Shown here one piece after another: positions 44,207-54,905 of a stretch of 64,000 bases of DNA; positions within the stretch are counted from its first letter, which is position 1, and the number at the start of each line of letters is the position of its first letter. Source of the DNA: Tolypeutes matacus (lineage: Eukaryota > Chordata > Mammalia > Cingulata > Chlamyphoridae). The notes under the pieces are model-generated. The model did not search any database, was not told the origin of the DNA, and was given only the letters and a program-made list of their open reading frames with translations. The stretch spans positions 12,081,092 through 12,145,091 of the forward strand of contig JAKSZT010053881.1 in the NCBI GenBank assembly GCA_026826555.1, written 5' to 3'. The position numbers and the translations under genes are program-made.

Positions 44207-44795
44207 TTCTGAAAATGTTCATTCTGCAGATCACTGGAGCTCAACTAGTTGTTGAGCATAGAGGGTTGAGAAATATATCCCTGTAGATGCGGAGATGTGC
44301 CACCCAGATTCTCCTTCAGAGAAGAGCTTACTGCCCAGCTGCGAGGAGCTGGTTCGATCAGTAGACAGCCTGGTCTGCTGGAGCCTTCGGGTCTGCCTCA
44401 GCTGCAGAGAACAATCTCCCCTGAGGTCAGCCTACCTGACCTGGATTTCTCTGATCCACAGTACTTGTAGAAGCGCATTCTACTCCTTGGCCAAAGTTCT
44501 GTTTGGTCTGCATTACAGTTTGAGTTCTTCCTCTGCTCAAACTTGCTTTCTTAACATTACTTTCACAGATACTGATCTCTAGCAAACATCTTGTACCCCA
44601 AACAGTCATCTCACCTCAGCTTGAAAGAAGCATGCTCCCATATCTGCTCCTGAAACCATGGCATTTATATTCCACTGGGGCAGAAATAAGCATCAAACAT
44701 GAAATTTAAAATGTGATCCTTGTTATGTAGAAGTGTAGAGTGCCATAGTACTGTGTTATAAAAAAAAAAGGACCTAAGCCTGTCAGTTATACTGC
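44207..44795. other. Unassigned, repeat-like
   Basis: The 44222-44650 block with 'gagaagagcttactgcccagctgcgaggagctgg' and 'cttcgggtctgcctcagctg' has a different composition from its neighbours and may be an LTR or other repeat I cannot name. No exon evidence. Confidence 0.35.
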
Positions 44796-44799
44796 TTAG

Positions 44800-44950
44800 G
44801 GAGGTAACCTGGATTAGTCAGACCTAGATTTGTGTTATCAGACTTGGGTTCACATGCCCAGTTAGCCACTTCAAGTAACATGAACCTTGGGCATGCTATT
44901 TACTAATGCCAGCTTCCTCATTTGTAACGTGAGAAAGACTAACCTGAGAT
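44800..44950 (+). repeat. MIR SINE fragment
   Basis: 'cagacttgggttcacatgcccagttagccacttcaagtaacatgaaccttgggcatgctatttac...cttcctcatttgtaacgtgag' follows the MIR core. Confidence 0.7.
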
Positions 44951-45450
44951 TGTTTACATGGTCATGGAAAGATTCCCAGCAGCAAGAAAGAATGTTCCAA
45001 TACATAAGCATTTTTCAAGCCTCTGCTTGGGTTAGTTTGCTAACACATTGGCCAATTGCTAATACACTTGGCCCATTGGCCAAAATAATTCACATGATCA
45101 AGTCTTAATTTAAAGATGGAGAAGTAGACTCCACCTCTCCATGGAAGGATTTGTAAAACAGGTGTGTATTTGCATACATATATATGCAAAATTACCAAAC
45201 ATGATGCCTATTACATAATATTAATTAACATACATATATATGCATGTTTTGAGTACTTTCTTTACATGATAATTAGTAAGAAGCAACCTGTACTATTATT
45301 ATTTAACATGTTCTATCTCAGTGTGATGGGGGAAAAAGAAGAAGCGCATTTGGAGAATTTGGAATATTCTTTTGATATCTTGACATAATGTCAATGAGGG
45401 GAACACTTTGCACATAAAGTAAAGCTCTCTCTCTTTTTTCCCCTCTGCAG
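44951..45450. other. End of intron 1, nothing identified
   Basis: Unique-looking sequence with 'catatatatgcaaaatt' runs. It ends in the polypyrimidine tract and AG of the exon 2 acceptor. Confidence 0.4.
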
Positions 45451-45487
45451 TAAGAAAACTGGGAAACCACCATTACAGATCAATGAG
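45451..45487 (+). CDS. ABCD3: ABCD3 coding exon 2 (residues 37-49), 37-nt exon
   Basis: Acceptor 'ttttttcccctctgcag' lies just before 45451, and donor GTAAAT is at 45488. With the 2 nt left by exon 1 it reads G-KKTGKPPLQINE, a hydrophilic, lysine-rich linker between the N-terminal targeting segment and the first membrane part. At 37 nt it is very short and not a multiple of three, so skipping it would shift the frame and truncate the protein. The linker sequence matches ABCD3 except for one or two substitutions relative to the human protein as I recall it (Thr for Ser, Ile for Asn). Confidence 0.95.
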
Positions 45488-45639
45488 GTAAATTTCAAAA
45501 TCATCTATTCTTTGGGGTTTCATGCATTTATTTCATTTATTTTGTTATGTGATTTTGAATTAGGATAGAATCATACAGTTTCAAAATAGATGGGAACTTA
45601 ATCTACCATATATTGTAGGAAATCCTTCTGAAATGGGAA

Positions 45640-46190
45640 TCCTTGACAGATAGATATCTTCTAGTATTTACTTGAATCTTTTCATTTAGTGGAGAGTTTA
45701 CTACTCTAGGAGGCAGCCATAACTCTATTAGTTCTAGCCCATGATGAGTTTATCTGACCCTAGCATCCTATACTTGATTTTATTATGTCTTTTGTATAGC
45801 AACACAGGACAATCTATCATATGTTTAAAAATAGTTATATCTCCTGAATCTTTTCTTTTCCATGCAAAACAAGTCTTGTTCCTTTAAATGTTTCTCACGT
45901 GACAGGGTTTCTGATAGTTTTTCAATCCTGTATGCATTTCTCTGGACCTATATAAGTTAGTGTCCCCAGATGTTGTACAGTTTAGAATAGAACACAGTTG
46001 TCCAGATATGGTCTAGCTAGCATGGAATATATCAACACTGTTACATCTATTGATCTGAATACCATATTGCTAAAATTCAGCTTAAAAATGCTTTTATTTC
46101 TTTCACTATAACTGTTGCTTACATTAAGTGGAATTTAGGGTAAATTATAACCTCTGGGCATCTTTCTGAAGAACAGCTCTCTTGACAGAT
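45640..46190 (-). repeat. CR1/L3-type LINE fragment
   Basis: 'tttctctggacctatataagttagtgtccccagatgttgtacagtttagaatagaacacagttgtccagatatggtc' has the conserved 'CTCTGGACA...AACTGAACACAGTATTCCAGATGTGGTCTGACC' antisense pattern of ancient CR1/L3 elements. Confidence 0.65.
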
Positions 46191-46218
46191 CCCCTATATC
46201 TTGTATTTGTCAGTTGAT

Positions 46219-46240
46219 TTCTCTCTCTCTCTCTCTCTCT
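46219..46240. repeat. (CT)n microsatellite
   Basis: Uninterrupted CT dinucleotides, about 11 units, at the edge of an L1 3' end. Confidence 0.9.
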
Positions 46241-46624
46241 TAATAATGGCTTTATTGAGATAGAATTCACATGCCACAAAATTTAGTAATTTAGTGTACA
46301 ATTCAGTGGATTTTAGTATATTCACATAGTTTGTGCATTTATCACCACTGTCTAATTCCAGAACATTTTCATCACCCCAAAAAGAAACCCCATACCATTT
46401 AGCAGTCACTTCCCATCCCCTTACACCTAGCCCCTGGCAACCACTAATCACTTTTCTCTCTCTATGGATTTTTCCTATTCTGGACATTTTGTATAGATAG
46501 GAAATCATGCAATTTGTGGTCTTTTGTGACTGGCTTCTTTCACTTAGCATAATGTTTTCAAGGTTCATCTATGTTGTAGCATGTATCAGTACTTTGTTCT
46601 TCTTTATTCCATAATATGGAGATA

Positions 46625-47580
46625 TATATATATATATTAAGATTACTAAATTTTATTAAATGAAACATGAGAACTATCATACATTCTAAATAAAATGGTA
46701 CCAAATGCAAACAGAGCACTGAATAAATGTGAATCCCACACGATATTCTGGTTCTTTCCATTAACGTTTCCTCTCTCTCCTCAGTTACCATGATTAAGAC
46801 AAAATGTTCATTAATCTCATATATAACTGCTATTTCCTTTCAAACAAGAGGGTGACCATTATTTCCCATTAACTCCATGACAGAAGCAGTGACTAATAAC
46901 TTACCATTCCGCTCCTATGAAAATCTTAGTCACCTAGTGTCCTGGACTGCTCTGTTTCATGTTATGCATATCAAATTCACAATGTTTCTTTTCAGTTTGT
47001 ATTTTGTGAGGTCTATTTAGATTTGCAAATTGGGTGCAGGCTTTACCACATTCATTACATTTGTAAGATTTCTCTCCAGTATGGGCCCTCATATGCTAAT
47101 TGAGGCTTGAACACAAGTAAAAGCTTTATTACATTAGTAAGGTTTCTCTGATGTTTCACAAGGATTGAACTAAGGATAAAACCTTAGCACACACATTACA
47201 TGTATCTTCTATCCATTATGGGTCATAGGCAGTCTTTTGTAATTTATTTTACCATGTACCTGCAAATTCTCAAATTCATGTATATCTTTCCAGACTTTCC
47301 TGCAGTCAAAATCCTTGATTCCATGGCTTTCATATCTTTCCAATATCACTGGTTAGCATAATTCTCCCATACTAAAGTCTTCTTTTGGCAATAATACCTT
47401 CATTGCACATTTAGGAGGGATTTCTGCACATCTTCCTAGTGGATCTCGTCTATGAGCACAATAGGGTAGAGCCACTCGTACAGGCCGGCCCCCTCCATCT
47501 TGGCCCAGTCCCTTCTCGTCAGCCTTCGATCAGAGCCCCGCTATGCAGGATCTAAGAGAGGCGGGAAAGGAGAGGCCTAT
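46625..47580 (-). pseudogene. KRAB-type C2H2 zinc-finger processed pseudogene
   Basis: Minus strand. C2H2 zinc fingers are DNA-binding modules. The linker-plus-finger string HTGEKSYKCNECGKAC lies at about 47090-47035. A second decayed finger (CNVCAKVL...) lies near 47205-47160. An inter-domain spacer with KDFDCRKVWKDIHEFENLQVHGK-like text, typical of KRAB zinc-finger proteins before the finger array, is at about 47330-47245. A GC-rich 5' block (47440-47575) contains 'caagatggagggggccgg'. Frameshifts and stops occur throughout. On the 3' side AATAAA reads at about 46635-46640 on the minus strand. No introns are apparent, so a retrocopy, parent gene unidentified. Confidence 0.8.
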
Positions 47581-47601
47581 ATTTTCTTTATTCATTTGGT
47601 C

Positions 47602-47825
47602 AGTTGATGGCCAGTTTTTTTTTGTTTTTTTTTTTTTTTAAAGATTTTATTTATTTATTCATTTACCCCCCCCCTTGCTGCTTGTGCTTGCTGGGTCAGC
47701 TAACCATGCCGTGCGGGCAGGCTTGCCTTCACCAGGAGGCCCCGGGAACCGAACCCGGGGCCTCCCATATGGTAAACGGGAGCCCTACTGATTGAGCCAC
47801 AGCCGCTTCCCTAGTTGATGGCCAG
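47602..47825 (-). mobile_element. DAS tRNA SINE (long-stem subtype), antisense, with target duplication
   Basis: AGTTGATGGCCAG at 47602-47614 and 47813-47825, i.e. inside L1 sequence, flanks the element. Core 'ccccccccttgctgcttgtgcttgctggg', 'ggccccgggaaccg', 'ccatatggtaaacggg'. Confidence 0.94.
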
Positions 47826-47945
47826 TTGTTTCCATTTTTTGCTACTATGGATAATGTTGCTGGAATGTTTAAGTACAGGTTTTTGTAAGGATTTATGTTT
47901 TTATTTCTCTTGGGCATTTAGCTAGGAGTGGAATTGCTGGGTAGT

Positions 47946-48650
47946 GATAACACAATTTCTTTTAAATAAACACAAATTTATCCTTTTTAAAAAGTAAACA
48001 TTAATTTATCCCTATAAATATCAGATTATTGAGTTTAGTCTAGTGTCTATACTATTAGTGTAATTTTGAATACAATTCCAACTGCTAGTATGTTAGGTAT
48101 ACATTTAATTTATATTAGGTTCATATTTAATTTGTCTTCTTTTTCTTCCTCAAAATTGCTGATTGTATTGACTAGGTAAGGACCAAGGAGCTTATCCTCT
48201 GGCATCTCTTAATCTGTGGTTTTTGGTTGTGGTTTATTGAGCTGTGACTGGTTCAAACTGCAGGAGAATCTGGTCCTTATTTCTCCTTTAAGGCCACAAG
48301 AATTTTATTAGAAGCATCAGATTCAGTCTTTTGCTGAATTCTTTTGCAAAATTCAGTCTTTCAGCAAATATTTATTGAGCCCTTCATATATGCGTAGCAT
48401 TGTTCTAGGCTCTGAAGATAAAATGAAGATAATTCCCTCCCCTCATGGAGCTTATAGTCCTCATGTCAACTATAATCATTTAATATCCATAACAAAGAAG
48501 AAAATTAGAATAGTTTGGCATGATTTATTCTTAGTAAACTCATGCTTACTTATAGTGATCAGTATCTTCTGTCTTCCCTCCATTGTAGCATCTTGCCTCT
48601 ACAAGGTTGATATTATTAAGTTGACTTGATTTAAAAATACTCATTTAATT
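47946..48650. other. Intron 2, L2-like trace only
   Basis: 'cagcaaatatttattgagcccttcatatatgcgtagcattgttctagg...gataattccctcccctcatggagcttatagtcc' at about 48362-48465 is L2-like (+). Otherwise unassigned. Confidence 0.5.
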
Positions 48651-48654
48651 TTGA

Positions 48655-49110
48655 AATATGTATAAACATGTTTATACCATGTTTTGAAACATGGTATAAA
48701 ATTCAAAACTAAACGCTTTGTTGCGTTGGTGTTTAGCATTCCCATGCATGTTTTTATACTTTTGAGTGTGTGTGCATGTGTATCCATAAACAAGTAGGTT
48801 GAATTAAAAATATTTTAAATGGAATCATAATGCATCATTCTACTCTTTTGTCTACATACTTTTTTTAAGATTCATCCATGTTATTAGCTATAGATCTAGT
48901 TAATTTAACTGCTCTGTAGTATTCTATTGTCTGAATATGAGCTGCTTTCTCTTTTACAATTGTATAGAATTTTCATTGCATAGTTTACTGTAATTCATGA
49001 ACATTTAGGTCATTTTAAACTTTATGTTGTTATGAATAGCATAATTTTTTTTCCATTTATATTTTTAAGCATCTGTAGGATAAGTTCTTAAAAGTATATC
49101 TTCTGGGTTA
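48655..49110 (-). repeat. Old L1 3'-region, antisense
   Basis: 'gaatcataatgcatcattctactcttttgtctac', 'aagattcatccatgttattagc' and 'tgaacatttaggtcattttaaac' are antisense L1 3'-end text. Confidence 0.6.
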
Positions 49111-49997
49111 TTTTACATTTTAGAGTCTGTGTTTATTTTACATTTTGATAGATATTACATAATGTACTAATTTACACATGCCATGAGAAGAATGTTTGCA
49201 TTTTCATACTGTATGGCTTTTTATGTGCCATCTGAAGCATCTGTCTTTTTCAATCAATTCTAGTTCACTTCACCTTTCTAGGTTGACTGTTATATCAAAA
49301 GGAGCTTCCCATTGTCCTCTGTATTTTTCACCTCCTGAATGTTAGGAACATTTTTTTTTCTATGTTTTATTACTTTAACTTCTTAAATGGCCTTTATCTA
49401 ATCTCCATGTTAAACTTTCATCACCAAAGTGTTTTTTTTTTTTTTTTTAATTTGGTGGGAAGTTTAGGGGTAGGGAAAGTCAATTGTGAATGTAAGATGA
49501 TTTCTTAGGAGTGGCTAGTAGTGTTATGAAATGTGTTGTCTCTGTAGGTATTCTCCTTTAGATTGGTTTCAGGTATGAATTTTATTATATATCAAGAATG
49601 GTAGAGCATCCTAGCATCTCTTCCATCTGGATCCAGCCCTCCAAATCCAGATATTTCTTTGTAGGAAACACTATGATGATTTCAGGAAGAATATAGTTTT
49701 CTTCATGGGTTGAAATGTAATGAAAATCAAGTCAGCTTTTTGACACTTAAGAAATAGTCTTAAGGAACAGAAGAAAACTGGGAAGAGGAATTATTTATTA
49801 ATTAGCTGCTAATATTTTTAAGTTCTTCAGTATTATTTTCTTGTGACTTTTTTTTTTTTTTTTTTGATCTTCCTCATTGTTTGCCTTGGTTCATTTCTCA
49901 AGGGCAGGTAGAAATAGGTAGCCCTCTGTTTAAGTCAGAGGATGACTATTTCACCAGGTAATTATTCTATATAAGGTTCAAGCTAAGAATGGAGAAG
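49111..49997. other. Intron 2, nothing identified
   Basis: T runs at about 49431-49449 and 49850-49866. No assignable repeat or exon. Confidence 0.4.
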
Positions 49998-50711
49998 GGT
50001 ATTGTTTTAGTTTGCTAAAAGCTGTCAAAGCAATATACCAGAAGTGGGCTGGCTTTTATGATAGGAATTTTATTAAGGTAAAAGCTTAAGGTTCCGAGAC
50101 CGTAAAAATGTCCAAATCAAGGCATGAGAGAGGCTGTCTCGCTGAATTGCAGCTGAGGGCGATCAGGCACATGGTGGAGTCATCTAAGGATGCTTTCTCT
50201 CAGAGCTCAGCTGTAGGCAATCAAGCACATGGCTGGGCATAATGGTGGCCCACTCATCTCTCCCTTCTCCTCTTGGCCTGTCTCTTTCAGCTTCTAGCTG
50301 TTCTGTGGGCCTAGCCTCTTGGGGGCCTCATTGCTTCAGCTTGAGCTGCTCTACTAATTCCAACCTCTGGCCTCCCTCTTAGCCTCTAGGGGTTTTTGTC
50401 TTCCTGTGGCTGTAGGCGATCCTGGAGTCTTCTCTGATATGGCAAGGTAAAAATGGCAGCTCTCTTTCTCTGTGTGTTTCTGCTTTCAGCCCTCAGTTTA
50501 TATAAGACTCCAGTAAAAGGATTAGGACCCACCCTGGGTCTGTCAGAGGCCCTTAACTGAAGTGATCTAATCAAAAGTTATCTAATCAAAAGGTCCCTTA
50601 ACTGAATCTAACCTAAAGGTCCCACATAAATAGGTTTACGTGCACAGGAATGGGTGAGCTTAAAAACATAATTTTCTGGGGTCCACAAAAGACTCAAACC
50701 AGGATAGGTAT
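49998..50711 (-). mobile_element. MaLR-like solo LTR, antisense, with 5-bp target duplication
   Basis: GGTAT at 49998-50002 and 50707-50711 flanks a ~704-bp block beginning 'tgttttagtttgctaaaagctgtcaaag' and ending '...aaaagactcaaaccaggata'. Those ends are the reverse of MaLR LTR termini (...CTAAAACA; ...GGTTTGA). Internal 'aaggattaggacccaccctgggtc' and 'tcccacataaataggtttacgtgcacagg' fit. The size is larger than usual for MST/THE1 LTRs, as I recall them. Confidence 0.75.
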
Positions 50712-51849
50712 TAACTGAGGAAAAGAGGAAATAGTATAAAGAGATAGTTAACCTGATTTTATATACTTATTTAATTTGGAAATAGGCAATACATGTGCTG
50801 TAAAATTCAAAAGGTATAAAGGTAAACATTATGTTGGGTTTAGTGTGAGGTATGGTTGGAGGTGAGAGGAAGAAAGACATGAGAGTAGAAGTTTGAGCTT
50901 TTTAAAAAATAGGTAGACTGCTTATCAACTTCTCTTTATTCTTTTCCTCTTGTGTTTTCTCAGTTTTGGGAAATAGAAGATTTAAGTTAAAGTTGTAAGG
51001 TTTGGCTTGAAGAAAGTAGTTTAGATCAAGTAAATAGACTGTAAATAGGGCTTTTTTTCTGTTTCCCAGTGTATCTCCATTATTTAAAACTGTATCTTGG
51101 CACCAAGTAAGTATTTGTTGAGTGAATGAACGAATGAGTGCATGCATATGTGAATGAAGTAGATTAGAAAGGTTTGCAACTTTCTCTGAAAGACCTGAAA
51201 TGCTGTGTCTGTTCCAACAGTTGGGCTGATTCATATTCGGTTCTTTCTATACTTGGTCTTCCTAATCTCACCCTTACAAACACAGTCCTTTCAGACTTCC
51301 CTTCTTGGCTCACAATTTTTACTCTACTCAGTACCTATTTATTGGGATTATATATATAAAGCACTTCACACTGTCTGACATATAGATGGTAGCTTATTCT
51401 TATTATTCTAATTCTGTAATCAAATTCTCTGAGGTTCATCAAGCTAGATGTTAATTTAATTATAGCATATTTACACTATGAATGAATATTATTTATCAAA
51501 AGCTACTAGTTAATCAAATAAGTGAGTTGGGATAATAGTAGTGGCTTGGAGGGAGGGTGGCCGGTCAGGGGGTGATGGGATCCTCCTGGAGTTTCTTGTC
51601 TATTCAAATGTTTCTCCTGCCTGTTCTTCCAAACAGTCCAAGGGTAATAAAGTAAATAGGAGCCACCATACCCAATTCATAAAATGTTTTTCTTATCCTT
51701 ACAAATGGTTTTATACTTCCATTTTCATAGATGTAGAGAAATTGAAGAAATCTCTGAAAGAGATAAGATTAATTACTGCCCTTAAATATCATCAATGGTG
51801 TCCTTCTACACTGAAAATAAATTTTAAATCCTTCCTATGTCCTAAAGAC
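50712..51849. other. Intron 2, nothing firmly identified
   Basis: 'gaaataggcaatacatgtgctgtaaaattcaaaagg' at about 50779 is an L1 3'-like trace and 'ctcagtacctatttattggg' an L2-like one. No exon. Confidence 0.4.
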
Positions 51850-52215
51850 TCTGCTTTATAAGGCCCTGCCAACCTCTTCAGTTTCTCTCATTCTTGTTCC
51901 CTTTGCTCTGACGACACATTCATCTTGTTTTCAGACTGCATACCTGTTTTTTTTTTTTCCTACCACTGAGATTTTGTGCTTCACACCTCCCCTTCTCCCC
52001 AGGATAATTTGTGGTTTCACTTTATTTACCTCTCAGCTCATATGTTACCTTCTCAAAGAGGGCTTTCTGGTCATCCTGTCTGAACCATTCCTTTTTTCCC
52101 TCATGACCTTGCTTAGTTTACCCATAATCATTTACTTATTTATTTTTTTAAATCTATGTTTCCCCTACTAGAATGTGAGCTGCATGAGTGAAGGAACCTT
52201 GTCTGTCTTTGAATT
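51850..52215 (+). repeat. L2 LINE 3' end
   Basis: 'tttacctctcagctcatatgttaccttctcaaagagggctttc', 'ccctactagaatgtgagctgcatgagtgaaggaaccttgtctg'. Clear L2 order. Confidence 0.8.
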
Positions 52216-52394
52216 TATGAGGAAGAGAGAATGAATTGGCAGGTTGCATGTTGGAAATGCTAAATAATAAATCAATCTGGGAATCTAAAAATTTCCTCTA
52301 AGTTTCCCTGTGTTGGGAAAATCATGCTCAGGATTAAAAAAAAAAAAAAAAAAAAAAAGTCTGCTGTTAATCAGGAAGTAGATAATAAAAAATC

Positions 52395-52650
52395 AGTAAG
52401 TACTCAACCATTTTTTTTAGCTGTCTCTGACCTTATCTCCTACCACTATCCCTTGCTCACAGTCCTGTCAGATTGGCCATTTTGTTGTTCCTCAGACACG
52501 TTAAGCAGGCTTCCACCTCAGCATCTTTGCACTTTCTGTTTCTTCTGATTGCAGTGTTCTCCTAGATATTCACATGGTTCCAGAACTTCTCGTTTCCTTT
52601 AGTTTTTAGATATGTCTTATTTCCTTGAAACTATGAATATGAGGAACAGC
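52395..52650 (+). repeat. L2 LINE fragment
   Basis: 'ttccacctcagcatctttgcactttctg...gcagtgttctcctagatattcacatgg' is L2-like. Confidence 0.6.
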
Positions 52651-52706
52651 ACAAGCCAGTGCTCTCTAATTGCAGTATCCATCTTCATGGTTTTTATATT
52701 GACTTA

Positions 52707-52749
52707 GATGAAATATGATTCTTTTTTTTTTACTTTTTTTTTTTCAGAT

Positions 52750-52788
<39 letters not shown>

Positions 52789-52843
52789 TCTCCCCCCCGC
52801 CCCCACCCCGTTGTTTGTGCTCACTGTCTACGAAATATGATTC
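52707..52843 (-). mobile_element. Truncated DAS SINE tail with (TTTA)n expansion, antisense
   Basis: GAAATATGATTCTT on both sides (about 52709-52722 and 52830-52843) flanks T runs, a long (TTTA)n/(ATTT)n run and 'ctcccccccgcccccaccccgttgtttgtgctcactgtc', then nothing of the tRNA core. It ends about 65 bp before ABCD3 exon 3. Confidence 0.8.
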
Positions 52844-52908
52844 TTAAATCTAATTTTTATAGGTTTGTTTTAGCTCTTCTTAACGCTTTTTCTTTTCTTT
52901 TTATGTAG

Positions 52909-53007
52909 AAAGAGGGGAAAAAAGAGCGAGCTATGGTGGACAAGGTGTTCTTTTTAAGGCTCATTCAGATTCTGAAAATCATGGTCCCTAGAGTGTTTTG
53001 TAAAGAG
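52909..53007 (+). CDS. ABCD3: ABCD3 coding exon 3 (residues 50-82)
   Basis: Acceptor 'ttttcttttctttttatgtag' ends at 52908. The donor GTAAGT at 53008 is a perfect consensus. The exon is 99 nt (33 codons) and starts and ends in phase 0. It encodes KEGKKERAMVDKVFF, then LRLIQILKIMVP and RVFCKE. The basic stretch and the hydrophobic RLIQILKIMVP segment are the family's PEX19-binding and targeting area just before the first predicted transmembrane helix. Differences from human that I notice are conservative (Met for Val, Leu for Ser, Val for Thr). The following exons are outside the window. Confidence 0.96.
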
Positions 53008-53492
53008 GTAAGTCTTAGGAAATTATGTTAAAGATTAAATAGTCAAGGTTACATAATATCAGAATAATAAAACACAGTGTAAAACTTTGGTAATACTGCA
53101 GGTCAAATGTTTTCTAGGTTGATAATGAAGACTACTAACTTTTTGTCTTTAAATTACCACCTGTCATGCATGTACCTTTGTTACTTAGTGCTAGTTTTTA
53201 AATGGTTGCATTTTGTATATGGAATATTCTTTAATAGTATTTTATGTGAGATACTATAGTACTGCAATGCAGCTACCCTAAATGATATTGATATATTATA
53301 GTTAAATACTGGTAATAGAAACAAAATTTTAAAAGGCAAGCCTTTTTATTATATTGAAACATTAACATGGAATGTTTGAAGGTTACTTCTTTATATTTTA
53401 AGAAGCAAACTATGGAGGATGTATATTTTAATGTATATTTAAAATGTATATTTTACTGGGTTAAATAGGGTTACGTGAGCAAAAACAGTGAT
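53008..53492 (+). other. Start of ABCD3 intron 3, nothing identified
   Basis: A/T-rich unique sequence following the consensus donor. Confidence 0.45.
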
Positions 53493-53502
53493 TAAATATG
53501 TA

Positions 53503-54716
53503 TTTTTTTTTAAAATCAATTTTATTGATGCCTATAAATAAACAGTTCATCCAAAGCGTACAACCAGTAGTATTTGGTATAATCACGTAATTGTGCATTC
53601 ATCACGTCAATCATTATTAGAGAATTTTCATTATGTCAATAAAATAATAATAGTTATAAAAAATGAAAAAAGATCAACAAAAAAAACAAACTAGAAAATT
53701 CTTCACCTCTCGATCTCTCTGTGCCTCCCCTGCCATATATAGCTGCTATTTCTGGTTATTCTTTTTTTTTTTTTTTTTACTATTATTAACCGGGAGGTCC
53801 CGGGAAACGAACCCCGGTCCCTCCATATGGGAGACGGACGCCCAACCAGTTGAGCCACATACGACCCCTTTCTGGTTATTCTTAACACATTTATTTATTT
53901 ATTTTTAAGCATTTTTATTGGGATATATTCACATACCATAAAATCTATCCAAAGTGTGTAATCAATGGCTTTTAGTATACTCACAATGTTGTGCATTCAT
54001 CACCACAGAAGATTGTAGAACAATTTCATTACTCCAAAAAGAAAAATCCCACACCCCTTAGCAGTCACCTCTCAATCCCTCTACCCTTCCCCAGCCTTAC
54101 ATAACCAATAATCTAGTTTCATCTTTATAAATTGATTTATATTTACATTTTATATAAATGGAACCATACGATATGTAGTACTTTGTGTCTGGTTTCTTTC
54201 ACTTGGCATGTTTGTTTGTTTTTTTTTTTTTGTCTGATATAAACATCTTGTAGTATTAACATGTTAGTTCAATTTCAAAGAAAAATAGTCTTACATATGG
54301 GTAAAATAAAAATATTTACCCATATTCATATTTCATATGTGGTATTACTATGCTGTACATTCCCATGTTACAAGCTTTCCTTTTAGTAATATACATGACC
54401 TTAGACTTTCCCTTTAAACCATTGTTATACCCATATAATAGCACTGCTAGTTACAAACATTATGTTGTGCTTTCACCTTTTCTATTCATTTCCAACGGTT
54501 AACACATATCCTTTTTACCAATTCTGCACATGTTAACCCTCACATTCTTAATTTTTTCTGGTGACCCATATTCAAGTTATTAACTCCATGAGATTACACA
54601 ATATATTTAGTTGATAGTAGCACAATCATATCATACAGTATTTGTCCTTTTGTGTCTGGCTTGCTTCAGGCAACATAATGTCCTCCAGGTTCATCCATGT
54701 TGTCATATGCTTTATT
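53503..54716 (-). mobile_element. Stacked L1 3' ends, antisense
   Basis: Three successive L1 3'-end blocks, all minus: 53503-53885 ('aaaatcaattttattgatgcc', split by a SINE), 53886-54215 ('tttattgggatatattcacataccataaaatc'), and 54216-54716 ('acatgaccttagactttccc', ending 'tcatccatgttgtcatatgc'). Each starts at a T- or A/T-rich tail, showing repeated or nested insertion. Confidence 0.75.
53749..53883 (-). mobile_element. DAS tRNA SINE (short subtype), antisense, with target duplication
   Basis: TTTCTGGTTATTCTT at 53749-53763 and 53869-53883 flank 'accgggaggtcccgggaaacgaaccccggtcc' and 'gggagacggacgcccaaccagttgagcc'. Confidence 0.95.
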
Positions 54717-54905
54717 TATTTATTTATTTATTTAATTAACATTTTTTTAACTTTATTTTGTACATTTAATAATTGAAAATATAAACAATTAAAAACTAAA
54801 AAGTAAACACAGATGAATAAATATATACATTTCTCAATTAAATGCAATAGATACATATAAATTTTTTTTTTTTAATCAAACAACATATTACACAATATAT
54901 TTGGT

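Larger units (their letters stand above)
46241..47945 (-). mobile_element. L1 3' end, antisense, split by a zinc-finger retropseudogene and a SINE
   Basis: The left part (46241-46621) has 'ggctttattgagatagaattcacatgcc', 'cctattctggacattttg' and 'ttcaaggttcatctatgttgtagc'. L1 text stops at about 46621 and resumes at about 47583 ('tttattcatttggtcagttgatgg') and 47813-47945 ('ggctagttgtttcc...gctactatggataatgttgc', 'tttatttctcttgggcatttagctaggagtggaattgctggg'). The L1 continuity across both gaps proves the nesting. Confidence 0.85.

Noticed and set aside
44222..44650. Possible exon or small gene because of G+C-richer composition
   Set aside because: 95-codon frame has no recognisable similarity and no convincing splice sites; more likely an unassigned repeat.
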